Assembly (NCBI GenBank): GCA_021841795.1
Contig: JAKCDN010000012.1
Coordinates: 1 to 18,942 of the forward strand
Direction: 5' to 3'
Source: Acidobacteriota bacterium
GTDB lineage: Bacteria > Acidobacteriota > Terriglobia > Terriglobales > Acidobacteriaceae
DNA length: 18,942 nt
Numbering within the stretch: position 1 is the first letter of the stretch; each line of letters starts with the position of its first letter. The notes under the pieces were generated by a model that saw only the letters and a list, made by a program, of their open reading frames with translations, was not told where the DNA came from and ran no database searches. Below, piece by piece: positions 7,539 through 14,885 of this stretch. A program made the position numbers and the translations under genes.

Positions 7539-7604
7539 CAAAAATATCCGGCGCGGCGGAGCGAGGGAGAGCTGCGTCCGGCGATACGAGAAGAGGAGAA
7601 AGCG

Positions 7605-8246
7605 ATGAAGGGCATGAAGACAGCGGCATGTTTCTTGGCGATGGCGGGAGCTCTGACGGCAGGGAGCCTGGCGCGCGCGCAGGGTCCGGGCGCGGCGGCG
7701 GGGCTGAATCAGCCCGCGCTGGCGCGATCGTTCGGGGCTGCGGACGGTCAATTCTGGAACAATCCCAACATTGTGCAGCAACTGAATCTGACGGATGAGC
7801 AGCGCAAGGCGATGGACGGCATCCTGCAGGATCACCGGATGAAGCTGATCGATCTTCGCGCGGATCTGCAGAAGGACGAGCTGCTGCTGGAGCCGATGCT
7901 GAAGGCGGATACGCCGGAGCGCAAGACCATCGAGGCGCAGATCGACAAGATTGTGAGCGCGCGGGCGGCGCTGGAGAAGGCCAACTCGCTTTTCCTGCTG
8001 GACGTGCGCATGCAACTGACGCCGCAGCAGTGGAAGCAACTGCAGGCGCTGCATATGCGGCAGATGGAACGGAAGCAGCGCATGGGCGACGAGCATGGCT
8101 GGGGGCAGGACAGCCCGATGCACGGGATGGGCGGCCACTTCCACGGCCCGCCGCCGAACGACCAGCCGCCGGCGGGCACGGGCCAGCCTGCGCCGGCACC
8201 GGCGCCGGGCCCAGCGCCGACGCCGGACTCGAGCAGCCAGCAGTAG
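7605..8246 (+). CDS. Spy/CpxP-like periplasmic protein with His/Met-rich C-terminus
   Basis: A 213-residue secreted protein. Residues 1-25 are a signal peptide (cleavage near LARA-Q). The two LTxxQ motifs of the Spy/CpxP/CnrX family are present: LTDEQ at 62-66 and LTPQQ at 138-142, separated by a long all-helical stretch as in these helical-hairpin proteins. Residues about 150-182 are rich in Met and His (MHGMGGHFHG) and could bind metal; the last 30 are Pro/Ala-rich. GAGGAGA lies about 8 nt before the ATG. It follows the membrane protein by 66 bp. Family members are periplasmic chaperones (Spy), envelope stress modulators (CpxP) or metal sensors acting on an ECF pair (CnrX, ZraP-like). Which of these applies is open. 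Confidence 0.82.
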   Translation: MKGMKTAACFLAMAGALTAGSLARAQGPGAAAGLNQPALARSFGAADGQFWNNPNIVQQLNLTDEQRKAMDGILQDHRMKLIDLRADLQKDELLLEPMLKADTPERKTIEAQIDKIVSARAALEKANSLFLLDVRMQLTPQQWKQLQALHMRQMERKQRMGDEHGWGQDSPMHGMGGHFHGPPPNDQPPAGTGQPAPAPAPGPAPTPDSSSQQ

Positions 8247-8329
8247 CGGCAACGGGCGACGCGGCCGCGAAGGACGGGGACGGTCGAACGGCAGGACACG
8301 GATTTTTGACAGAAGGCAACGAGCGACGG

Positions 8330-8357
8330 GCGGCAGGAGAATCTCCTGCCGCTTTTT
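8330..8357 (+). terminator. Strong intrinsic terminator after the sigma/Spy operon
   Basis: GCGGCAGGAGA (8330-8340) pairs with TCTCCTGCCGC (8342-8352) as a near-perfect palindrome; a realistic fold has 9-10 bp and a short loop. TTTTT (8353-8357) follows directly. It ends the plus-strand unit and separates it from the symporter gene. Confidence 0.9.
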
Positions 8358-8440
8358 GCTGCCGGCCGGCGGCGGGACGGGCCGAGCGCGGAGCGGGGTG
8401 CGATCCGGTCCGCTAACATCGTGAGGGAAGGAGTTTTTTT

Positions 8441-10264
8441 GTGCCGATTCTTGCCTCCGCCGACTGGCTGATTCTTTTGATTTACTGCTTCTTTTCGCTT
8501 TCGGCGGGATTCTCGCTTTTTCCGCTGCAGACCGAGAGCGTGGAGTATCTACAGGCAGGCCGCAAAGCGCCGGCGTGGCTGAGCGGGCTGGCGCTGACCA
8601 GCGTGGGGATGGGAGGGCTGGAGGTGCTGGCGATGGGCGCGGCGGGAGCCCGCTACGGAGTGGCCAGCGTGGCCCTGTTTACCGCCGGCTCGATACCGGC
8701 GCTGTTGTTTTCGGGTTGGTTTCTGATGCCGATCCTGCACGGCGCGGAGAGGGAGGGCGGCGCGCCGGTGCGCTCGATCCCGGAGTATCTGGGACGGCGC
8801 TTCGACCAGAAGACGCGGGCGCTGCAGGCGGGACTGTTTGCGGCGATGGCGGTGGCGGTGGCCGGACTCTCACTGTACGCGATGGCGCGGGTGCTGATCA
8901 GGCTGCATGTGTTCGACAACGTGGTGCAGGGGCTGAATCTGCCGCCGGCGGGCGCGATGGCGATTGCCATGGCGGTTCCGGCGGCGCTGGTGGCGCTGTA
9001 TGTGCTGCTGGGCGGCCTGGCGGCGGCGATGTACAGCCAACTGCTGCAGTTCAGCGTGCTGGTGGCGGCGCTGCTGCCGGTGACGCTGCTGGGACTGAAG
9101 CGGGCGGGCGGATGGAGCGGATTGAAGGCGGCGGCTCCGGCGGGCCTGGTCCATGCCTGGAGCGGGGCGGGCGGTGTGCACGCGCTGGGGCTGGGGACGG
9201 CGGGATGGGTGCTGGGGGCGGGGCTGGCGCTGGGCGGAGGCGCGTGGTGCGCGGATTTCCGGCTGGTGCAACTGGCGATGGCCACGAAGGACCGGACGGC
9301 AGCCCGACGCGCGCCGCTGGCGGCCGCGGGGCTGCGGGCGTTGCTGCCGCTGCTGATGGTGCTGCCGGGGGTGTTTGCCCTGAGCGTGCCCACGCCGCGG
9401 ACGACGATCACGATCCACAACGAAAACGGAGCGATCTACCACGAGATCACGGTGGTTCCGGCGGCGGCGGAGTCGGGTCAGGGACTGGTTCCGGCGGAGA
9501 CGGATGCGGAGGGACGGCTGCGAAAAGACGCCGCGGGGAAGACGCGGCTGGACTACCTGCAGGCGATGCCGAATGTGCTGGCGGCGTCATTGCCGCTGGG
9601 CATGCTGGGGCTGGGGCTGGCGGCGCTGCTGGCGTGCCTGATGAGCGGGGTGGCGGCGAGCCTGACGGCGCTGAGCACGGTGTTTGCGTGCGATGTGTAC
9701 CAGGGATTCCTGAGGCGCGAGGCGAGCGACGGACAGATTGTGAAGGCGGGGCGGTGGGCGGCGGCGGGCGGAGCGGCGGCGGCGCTGGCGGTGGGATGCG
9801 CGGCCATGCGCGGGAGCCATCTGCTGGGCGCGGCGCTGCTGATTTTTGCGGTGGTGAACGCGCCGACGCTGGCCACGCTGCTGCTGGGCGCATTCTGGAA
9901 GCGCACGAACGGCCAGGGCGCATTCGCGGGCCTGGCGGCGGGGGCGATAGCGGCGCTGGCGTACCACGGCACGGCGCTGCCGCAGGGAGAACAGCGGGGG
10001 ATGCAGGGAGGGTGGATCGCGGTGCTGCATCATCCGGCGAACGAGCTTGCGCAGGGAGTGTGGACGGCGGCGCTGGCGTTTTTGACCTGCCTGCTGGTGA
10101 CGGCGATAGTGAGCGCGGCGACGAAGGCGCAGCCGGAGGCGGACCTGGCAGGCCTGATGCACCGGCCAAACGCGACGCAGACGGCGTGGTGGAAGCAGCC
10201 GGAGACGGTGGCGGCGGCGGCGATTGCGCTGCTGGCGATCGCGGTGAATCTGATTTTTCTGTAA
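8441..10264 (+). CDS. Sodium:solute symporter (SSS / SLC5 family)
   Basis: A 607-residue inner-membrane transporter with about 13 hydrophobic segments. The N-terminal signature matches the SSS family (ESVEYLQAGRKAPAWLSGLAL, then IPEYLGRRFDQKTRAL and YVLLGGLAAAMYSQLLQF). The substrate cannot be read from the sequence. Residues about 315-375 form a long polar loop between membrane segments, beginning VPTPRTTITIHNENGAIYHE and ending RLDYLQAMP. I recall comparable loops in acidobacterial SSS proteins. The start is GTG 8441, with AAGGAG at 8428-8433 at ideal spacing. TAACAT (8414-8419) may be a -10 element. The next gene starts 12 bp after the stop. Confidence 0.9.
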   Translation: MPILASADWLILLIYCFFSLSAGFSLFPLQTESVEYLQAGRKAPAWLSGLALTSVGMGGLEVLAMGAAGARYGVASVALFTAGSIPALLFSGWFLMPILHGAEREGGAPVRSIPEYLGRRFDQKTRALQAGLFAAMAVAVAGLSLYAMARVLIRLHVFDNVVQGLNLPPAGAMAIAMAVPAALVALYVLLGGLAAAMYSQLLQFSVLVAALLPVTLLGLKRAGGWSGLKAAAPAGLVHAWSGAGGVHALGLGTAGWVLGAGLALGGGAWCADFRLVQLAMATKDRTAARRAPLAAAGLRALLPLLMVLPGVFALSVPTPRTTITIHNENGAIYHEITVVPAAAESGQGLVPAETDAEGRLRKDAAGKTRLDYLQAMPNVLAASLPLGMLGLGLAALLACLMSGVAASLTALSTVFACDVYQGFLRREASDGQIVKAGRWAAAGGAAAALAVGCAAMRGSHLLGAALLIFAVVNAPTLATLLLGAFWKRTNGQGAFAGLAAGAIAALAYHGTALPQGEQRGMQGGWIAVLHHPANELAQGVWTAALAFLTCLLVTAIVSAATKAQPEADLAGLMHRPNATQTAWWKQPETVAAAAIALLAIAVNLIFL

Positions 10265-10276
10265 GAGGAGCGAGAG

Positions 10277-10552
10277 TTGGCCAAGAAAGCGAAGTTGCAG
10301 ATGACGAGTCCGGCGGCGGCCAGGGGGCCGAACGAGGTGGACGCGCGGATCGCGGTGGGCATGTTCTTTACGCTGTCGGGAACGATTCTTTCCGCCTTCG
10401 GCGTGTCAACGCGGGACAACGCGGATGTGTATGCGAAGAGCCTGGGCATCGACGTGAACCTGTGGTGGGGCCTGGGGCTGCTGGGGTTCGGAATCGTGAT
10501 GCTGGCGCTGGGGCGGCGCGGACAGATGAAGCTGGAGCAGCGGGGGCGCTGA
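10277..10552 (+). CDS. Small two-helix membrane protein, probably coupled to the symporter
   Basis: A 91-residue protein of unknown function. A Lys-rich start (MAKKAKLQM) is followed by a helix at about 25-44 (IAVGMFFTLSGTILSAFGV), a short loop with an Asn/Asp patch, and a second helix at about 62-79 (LWWGLGLLGFGIVMLAL), then a basic tail. The start is TTG 10277, with GAGGAG 6 nt upstream and 12 bp after the symporter stop, so both genes are almost surely on one message. It may be an accessory subunit of the transporter, but no family was recognised. Confidence 0.8.
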   Translation: MAKKAKLQMTSPAAARGPNEVDARIAVGMFFTLSGTILSAFGVSTRDNADVYAKSLGIDVNLWWGLGLLGFGIVMLALGRRGQMKLEQRGR

Positions 10553-10565
10553 GGGCGGACAACGC

Positions 10566-10581
10566 GGGCAGTTCCCTGCCC
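10566..10581. other. Hairpin between convergent genes
   Basis: GGGCAG-TTCC-CTGCCC fills most of the 28-bp gap between the small membrane gene and the convergent aspartyl-protease-like gene and touches the latter's stop codon. There is no T-run on either side, so it is at best a weak bidirectional terminator. Confidence 0.4.
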
Positions 10582-12116
10582 TATTCGCCGACGGCGGCGA
10601 AGCGCATGGTGCGGTAGTCGAAGGTGTAGCTTTTGAGCTGGCCGAGGGCGTCGACGCCGAGGACGCCGTACACATCATCGAGGGCGCTGGAGCCGAGGGG
10701 CGCGGTGAGCACGCGGATGTAATGGAGAACGATGGTGGAGCCGCCGACGCGCAGGGGCACGGTCTCAGCGACATAGGAAGGCTGCGAGGCGGCGGGCTGC
10801 GCGGGCGGAGCGTAGAGATCGACCTTCATGCGGTTGAAGTCGGCGGCGTGCTCGTCGAAGTAGCGCGAGGTGAGATAGGTTTGCTGCCCGCCGGCGTCGA
10901 TGGCGTACATGCGCTCGCCGCCGCGGCTGGAATCGGCAGCGGCAAGGCCGGACGGATCGGGCGGCGGGGCGGAATCCGGAGCCGAGGAGAGGCGATTGAA
11001 GGCGACGATGACCTGGTCGCCGTCGAGATAGAAGGGAGCGCCGGAGGTGAGCCGGTCGTTGCCGGCGGGAGCAGCGATCTGGCGGGCGGGACGGACGAGG
11101 ATGGTGTTATCCGAGGTGACGGTGAGGCTGCCGATGGCGGCCAGCGCGGGATAACCGAGGACACCCTCCACCTGATAGCCGGAGCCCGGAAAGTAATAAT
11201 CGGCATCGTCGTAGACGAAGGCGGTCATGTTGCGAAGCGTGAGGCGTCCGCCGATGGTGAAGCGGGGCACCACGGTGGAGTACATCGGGATGGGCTTTCC
11301 GGTGAGGGTGCGCACGGTGGCGGCATCCTCAGAGAGTTTGAGCCCGACTTCCCTGGCGGTGGAACGGGCGATGAGGTTGAAGGGCAGGGTGGGATCGAGC
11401 ATCCAGGTGCGCGAGCGCGCATCGACGAAGACGGGAATGTCGGTGAGGCCGAGGGGATCGGTGGTGACCTGCAGGGAGAAAGGGTCGCAGGGCTCGACGG
11501 TGACAGGGGGATGGTTGGCGACGAGGGGGAGGAGCTTGAGCGGCATCTCGATCTGGTCGAGCTCGTCGGGAGTGAGCTGCGCGTGGAGGCGCGCGTCGAG
11601 GGCCTGGTAGGCAGCGGCGGCCTGGGCCCAGTCGCCGAGGCGCAGATAGTCCGAAGCGAGGGTCTGGCGGAGGAGCTTTTCGCGGGCGGTGTCGCCGGCG
11701 GCGGTTACCGCGGCGAGGAGCGGCTGGAGCAGGGAGATGGACTGCTGCAGGTCATTGGAGCGGTTGGCGAGGACGCCGCGATAGAGCTGCCGCAGATCGG
11801 GGGGCAACTGGCCGAGCTGGGCGGCGGCGCGGGCGTATTGATGATCGGCGAGGAGATTCCGCAGGCGCAGATCGGGGGTGAGCCCGCTGGCGGTGCCGGT
11901 CTGCAACTGGGTGCCGACGCCGGTTTGCGCGGCGGGCGGAGGCGCGGCCTGAGACTGGGGCGCGGCATCCTGGGCGCGGCAGCGGGCAGCGGAGAGCCAG
12001 AGCGCGAGGATCACAAACGCAAGCGCACAGGCGAAAGACCGGGCCGGCAGCGCACCGGGCCAGGGCGCATTGCCGCGCCGGCCGGCGGAGGCCGCGGGAG
12101 CACAGAGGAAGAACAT
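10581..12116 (-). CDS. Secreted two-lobed aspartyl-protease-like protein with degenerate active sites
   Basis: A 511-residue exported protein. A long basic N-region is followed by a hydrophobic stretch (residues 28-46) and a signal-peptide end at ARCRAQ. Residues about 75-200 are helical and TPR-like (LRLGDWAQAAAAYQALDARL). Two retropepsin-like lobes follow: VFVDARSRTWMLDPTLPFNLI with Asp241, and RMYAIDAGGQQTYLTSRYFDEH with Asp407. Each lobe has the hydrophobic beta-hairpin pattern of the family (GYQVEGVLGYPALAAIGSLT; DDVYGVLGVDALGQLKSY). Retropepsins carry Asp-Thr/Ser-Gly; here the motifs read Asp-Pro-Thr and Asp-Ala-Gly, so catalysis is doubtful. The start is the only in-frame ATG; the nearest purine tract (GAAGGGA) is unusually close, so a later non-ATG start is possible. 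Confidence 0.75.
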   Translation of the reverse strand: MFFLCAPAASAGRRGNAPWPGALPARSFACALAFVILALWLSAARCRAQDAAPQSQAAPPPAAQTGVGTQLQTGTASGLTPDLRLRNLLADHQYARAAAQLGQLPPDLRQLYRGVLANRSNDLQQSISLLQPLLAAVTAAGDTAREKLLRQTLASDYLRLGDWAQAAAAYQALDARLHAQLTPDELDQIEMPLKLLPLVANHPPVTVEPCDPFSLQVTTDPLGLTDIPVFVDARSRTWMLDPTLPFNLIARSTAREVGLKLSEDAATVRTLTGKPIPMYSTVVPRFTIGGRLTLRNMTAFVYDDADYYFPGSGYQVEGVLGYPALAAIGSLTVTSDNTILVRPARQIAAPAGNDRLTSGAPFYLDGDQVIVAFNRLSSAPDSAPPPDPSGLAAADSSRGGERMYAIDAGGQQTYLTSRYFDEHAADFNRMKVDLYAPPAQPAASQPSYVAETVPLRVGGSTIVLHYIRVLTAPLGSSALDDVYGVLGVDALGQLKSYTFDYRTMRFAAVGE

Positions 12117-12220
12117 GTTCCCTTCGAAGTTACCAGATTCGGACGGAAGGCGCGGATGAAGAGGATTGGCGTGACTTTAAGACGTTCTTTACGAAGCGGC
12201 CGGTAGACTTGAAGGGAGCA

Positions 12221-14698
12221 ATGAAACGCAAAACGATTGCACATTACGAGATTCTGCGACGGCTGGGCGCCGGCGGCAGCGGCGTGGTGTACGCGGCGAA
12301 CGACAATCTGCTGCAACGTCCGGTGGTGCTGAAGATGCTGCACACGGGAGTGCTGACGGCGGAGCAGATGCGCACGACGGTGCTGCGGGAGGCGCGGCTG
12401 GCGTCAGCGATCGAACACCCGAATGTGTGCGCGATCTACGAGGTTGGTGAGAGCGGGGACGAAGCCTACATTGCGATGCAGTATGTGCCGGGGCAGCCGC
12501 TGGACCAACTGATCGAGCGGGGGCCGGCGAGCCTGCAACTGGTGCTGTCGGTGGGAATCCAGATCGCGGACGGGCTGCAGGCGGCGCACGCGCTGGGAAT
12601 TTTTCATCGCGATCTGAAGCCGCAGAACGTGATGCTGACGGACGGCGGGCTGGTGAAGATTCTGGACTTCGGGCTGGCGCGGCGCCTGACGCCGGAGGAT
12701 GCGCGGTTCGATCCGGCGCGGCCGGTGCAGGCGAAGGATGCGCCCAGCGCGGCGACGTATACGGCACGTGGCGGCACGATCCGCTACATGGCGCCGGAGC
12801 AGTTTGTGACGGGGCACTCGAGCGTGCAGTCGGATGTGTGGGCGCTGGGGGTGATTCTGTATGAGCTGGCGAGCGGGCGTCACCCGTTCGCGCGGCCGGA
12901 CGCGGAGGACTTCCAGGCCATCCGCGCGATCCAGTTTCTGGATCCTCCGGATTTGAGCGGGAGCGTGCCGGGGATGGCGGCGGAGCTGCAGAGCGTGATC
13001 ATGGCGTGCCTGGAGAAGAATCCGGGGGCGCGCATGGCGTCGGCGGCGGAGGCGCGCGAAGGGCTGAAGACGATCATGAAGGCGCTGCGGATCGAGACGG
13101 GGATCATTCCCGGCGAGGTGGCGGCGAGCCTGCGGGCAACCGGACCGGAGGCGGAGAAACGCGCCACGGGGTTGCTCTCGATGCTGGCGGAGCGGTTCCG
13201 CGAGTCGGCGGGGGAACGGGCGGCGGAGAACTCGCTGGTGGTTCTTCCGTTCACGAACATGGGGACATCGGAGGCGGCGCCGCTGTATGGGTACGCGCTT
13301 GCCGACGCGATCGGGGCGCGGCTGGCGAGGATTCCGTCGCTGGTGGTGCGGCCGTCGAGCGCGCTGATGCAACTGCCGATGACGCAGCTTGATCCGCTGG
13401 CGGTGGGACAGAAGCTGCTGGCGCGGTTTGTGCTGGCGGGAAGTTTTGTGCGCTCGGAGAGCGGTTTCGACCTGAACTGGCAACTGCTGGACGTGACCCA
13501 GCAGAGCGTGCGCTCGGGGGGATCGATCCGGGTGTCCTCGCTCGATCTGATCGCGGTGCAGACGGAGATCTCGAACGAGGTGTTCGCCACGCTGAAAGGG
13601 ATGGGTGCGGCAGACGGCATTGAAGGCGCGCAGCCGGGCGCGGGACGAACGGCGGGACGGGACGGCTCGCTGCCGGGACCGGTGAGCGAGAAGTATCTGC
13701 AGGGACGGGCGCTGCTGAGCTCATTCATGGTGAGGACGGGAGCGCGCGCCGATCTGGACCGCGCGCATGCACTGTTTTCGAGCGTGACGGGAGCCGATGC
13801 GGGATTTGCGGCGGGCTGGACGGGACTGGGCATCGCGGAGCTGCAGTACACGCGGCACGGCTTCGGGGGCCAGATCCATGTGATGCGGGCGCGGAGGGCG
13901 TTCGACGAGGCGCTGAAGCTTGATCCGGCGTCGACCGAGGCGAATCTGTACCGGATTTACATGCTGCTGTCGCGAGGCGAGAAGGAGTCAGCGCGGCACG
14001 GGATCGCAAACCTGCTGACGACGGCGTCGAACGACTGGAACGTGCACCTGGTGGCGGGGATTGCGCTGCGCTGCGACGGCATGTACGACGAGGCGCTGAA
14101 CGAGTTCGGCCGGGCGCTGAAGCTGAACCCGGCCAACGCGGCGATTCTCTATAACCATCGGGCGCGGGTGTATCACTATCACAACCAGATCGAGCTGGCC
14201 GGCGACGAGCTGGAGAAGGGTCTGGCGCTGGAGCCGCGGCATCCGCTGCTGCGGACATCGAACGGCTACCAGCAGATGCGCCTGGGGAACCTGAACACGG
14301 CGATCGGGATGCTGGAGAGCGTGATCGCCGACGACGCATCGATGCGGATCGCGGTGCCGACGCTGGCCATCTGCTATGTGCAGGCGGGGGCGCGCGCCCG
14401 CGCGGCGGCGCTGCTGGAGGACGACACGCTGGCGGCGGCGGAGGCCGACAGCGAGATGGCCTACCGGCTGGCGACGTACTTTGCCGTGGAGGGCGACTCG
14501 AGCGAGGCGCTGCACTGGCTGCGGCGGGCGATTTATCTGGGCAACGAGAATTATCCGTGGTTCCAGAAGAATCCGGCGTGGAACAATCTGCGCACGAACG
14601 CGGACTTTGAGCGCATTCTGGAAGATCTGAAGCGAGGCTTCAGGAAGAACCAGAAGACGTGGAAGCGATTGCTGGAGCTGGTTCCTCCGGGGGAATAA
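12221..14698 (+). CDS. Hanks-type Ser/Thr protein kinase with TolB/FlgO-like region and TPR repeats
   Basis: An 825-residue, probably cytoplasmic signalling protein. The kinase domain (about 8-275) is complete: glycine loop GAGGSGVV, Lys38 in VVLKML, helix-C Glu in REARLASAIEHPN, HRD at 129-131 in FHRDLKPQNVML, DFG at 149-151, and APE at 191-193. Residues about 338-460 (LVVLPFTNMGTSEAAPLYGYALADAIGARL) resemble the TolB/FlgO-like domain often fused to kinases and cyclases in Acidobacteria. From about 487 to the end there are TPR-type repeats (YDEALNEFGRALKLNPANAAILYNH is one). No membrane helix is visible, unlike PknB-type receptors. ATG 12221 is preferred over the in-frame TTG at 12209 because AAGGGAG precedes it, though closely. 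It is divergent from the aspartyl-protease-like gene, sharing a control region of about 104 bp. Confidence 0.93.
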   Translation: MKRKTIAHYEILRRLGAGGSGVVYAANDNLLQRPVVLKMLHTGVLTAEQMRTTVLREARLASAIEHPNVCAIYEVGESGDEAYIAMQYVPGQPLDQLIERGPASLQLVLSVGIQIADGLQAAHALGIFHRDLKPQNVMLTDGGLVKILDFGLARRLTPEDARFDPARPVQAKDAPSAATYTARGGTIRYMAPEQFVTGHSSVQSDVWALGVILYELASGRHPFARPDAEDFQAIRAIQFLDPPDLSGSVPGMAAELQSVIMACLEKNPGARMASAAEAREGLKTIMKALRIETGIIPGEVAASLRATGPEAEKRATGLLSMLAERFRESAGERAAENSLVVLPFTNMGTSEAAPLYGYALADAIGARLARIPSLVVRPSSALMQLPMTQLDPLAVGQKLLARFVLAGSFVRSESGFDLNWQLLDVTQQSVRSGGSIRVSSLDLIAVQTEISNEVFATLKGMGAADGIEGAQPGAGRTAGRDGSLPGPVSEKYLQGRALLSSFMVRTGARADLDRAHALFSSVTGADAGFAAGWTGLGIAELQYTRHGFGGQIHVMRARRAFDEALKLDPASTEANLYRIYMLLSRGEKESARHGIANLLTTASNDWNVHLVAGIALRCDGMYDEALNEFGRALKLNPANAAILYNHRARVYHYHNQIELAGDELEKGLALEPRHPLLRTSNGYQQMRLGNLNTAIGMLESVIADDASMRIAVPTLAICYVQAGARARAAALLEDDTLAAAEADSEMAYRLATYFAVEGDSSEALHWLRRAIYLGNENYPWFQKNPAWNNLRTNADFERILEDLKRGFRKNQKTWKRLLELVPPGE

Positions 14699-14819
14699 GG
14701 GCGGCGGGAGCGGAAAGTGCGCGCCGGCGGCGGTGTTTCCGCGCCGGTGTCTGCGCCGGCGTGGCGCAGCGGAAACCCGCTGACGAAGAAGCGCGGATGC
14801 CGGGCCTGCGTTGGGCCCC

Positions 14820-14838
14820 AAAAACCGGCCCTACCGGG
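14820..14838 (-). terminator. Possible terminator of maeA
   Basis: Read on the minus strand, CCGG-TAGGG-CCGG is followed at once by TTTTT, about 50 nt after the maeA stop. The stem is short (an alternative fold pairs GCCC with GGGC), so this is tentative. The convergent kinase gene may rely on other hairpins in the gap, such as CAGCGG-AAAC-CCGCTG at 14767-14782, which has no T-run. Confidence 0.35.
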
Positions 14839-14849
14839 CTCAGGACGAC

Positions 14850-14870
14850 AGTGCGTTTCGGTTACGCACT
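14850..14870. other. Hairpin in the convergent kinase/maeA gap
   Basis: AGTGCGT (14850-14856) and ACGCACT (14864-14870) form a 7-bp stem with a 7-nt loop. On the plus strand only TT continues after it, so it is a weak terminator at best. It lies 16 bp from the maeA stop and could protect or end either message. Confidence 0.4.
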
Positions 14871-14885
14871 TTAGAGACAACAAAC

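Noticed and set aside
6960..8319. Two long minus-strand frames under the sigma/Spy operon
   Set aside because: Arg/Leu- and Ser/Pro-rich shadow translations. The plus strand has three genes with good ribosome sites and family motifs.
8575..10617. A 680-codon plus-strand frame overlapping the symporter
   Set aside because: It is out of frame with the well-supported symporter and gives an Ala/Gly/Arg-rich, low-complexity product.
10722..12206. A 494-codon plus-strand frame opposite the aspartyl-protease-like gene
   Set aside because: Antisense Gly/Glu-rich product with no motif. The minus-strand frame has a signal peptide and two related lobes.
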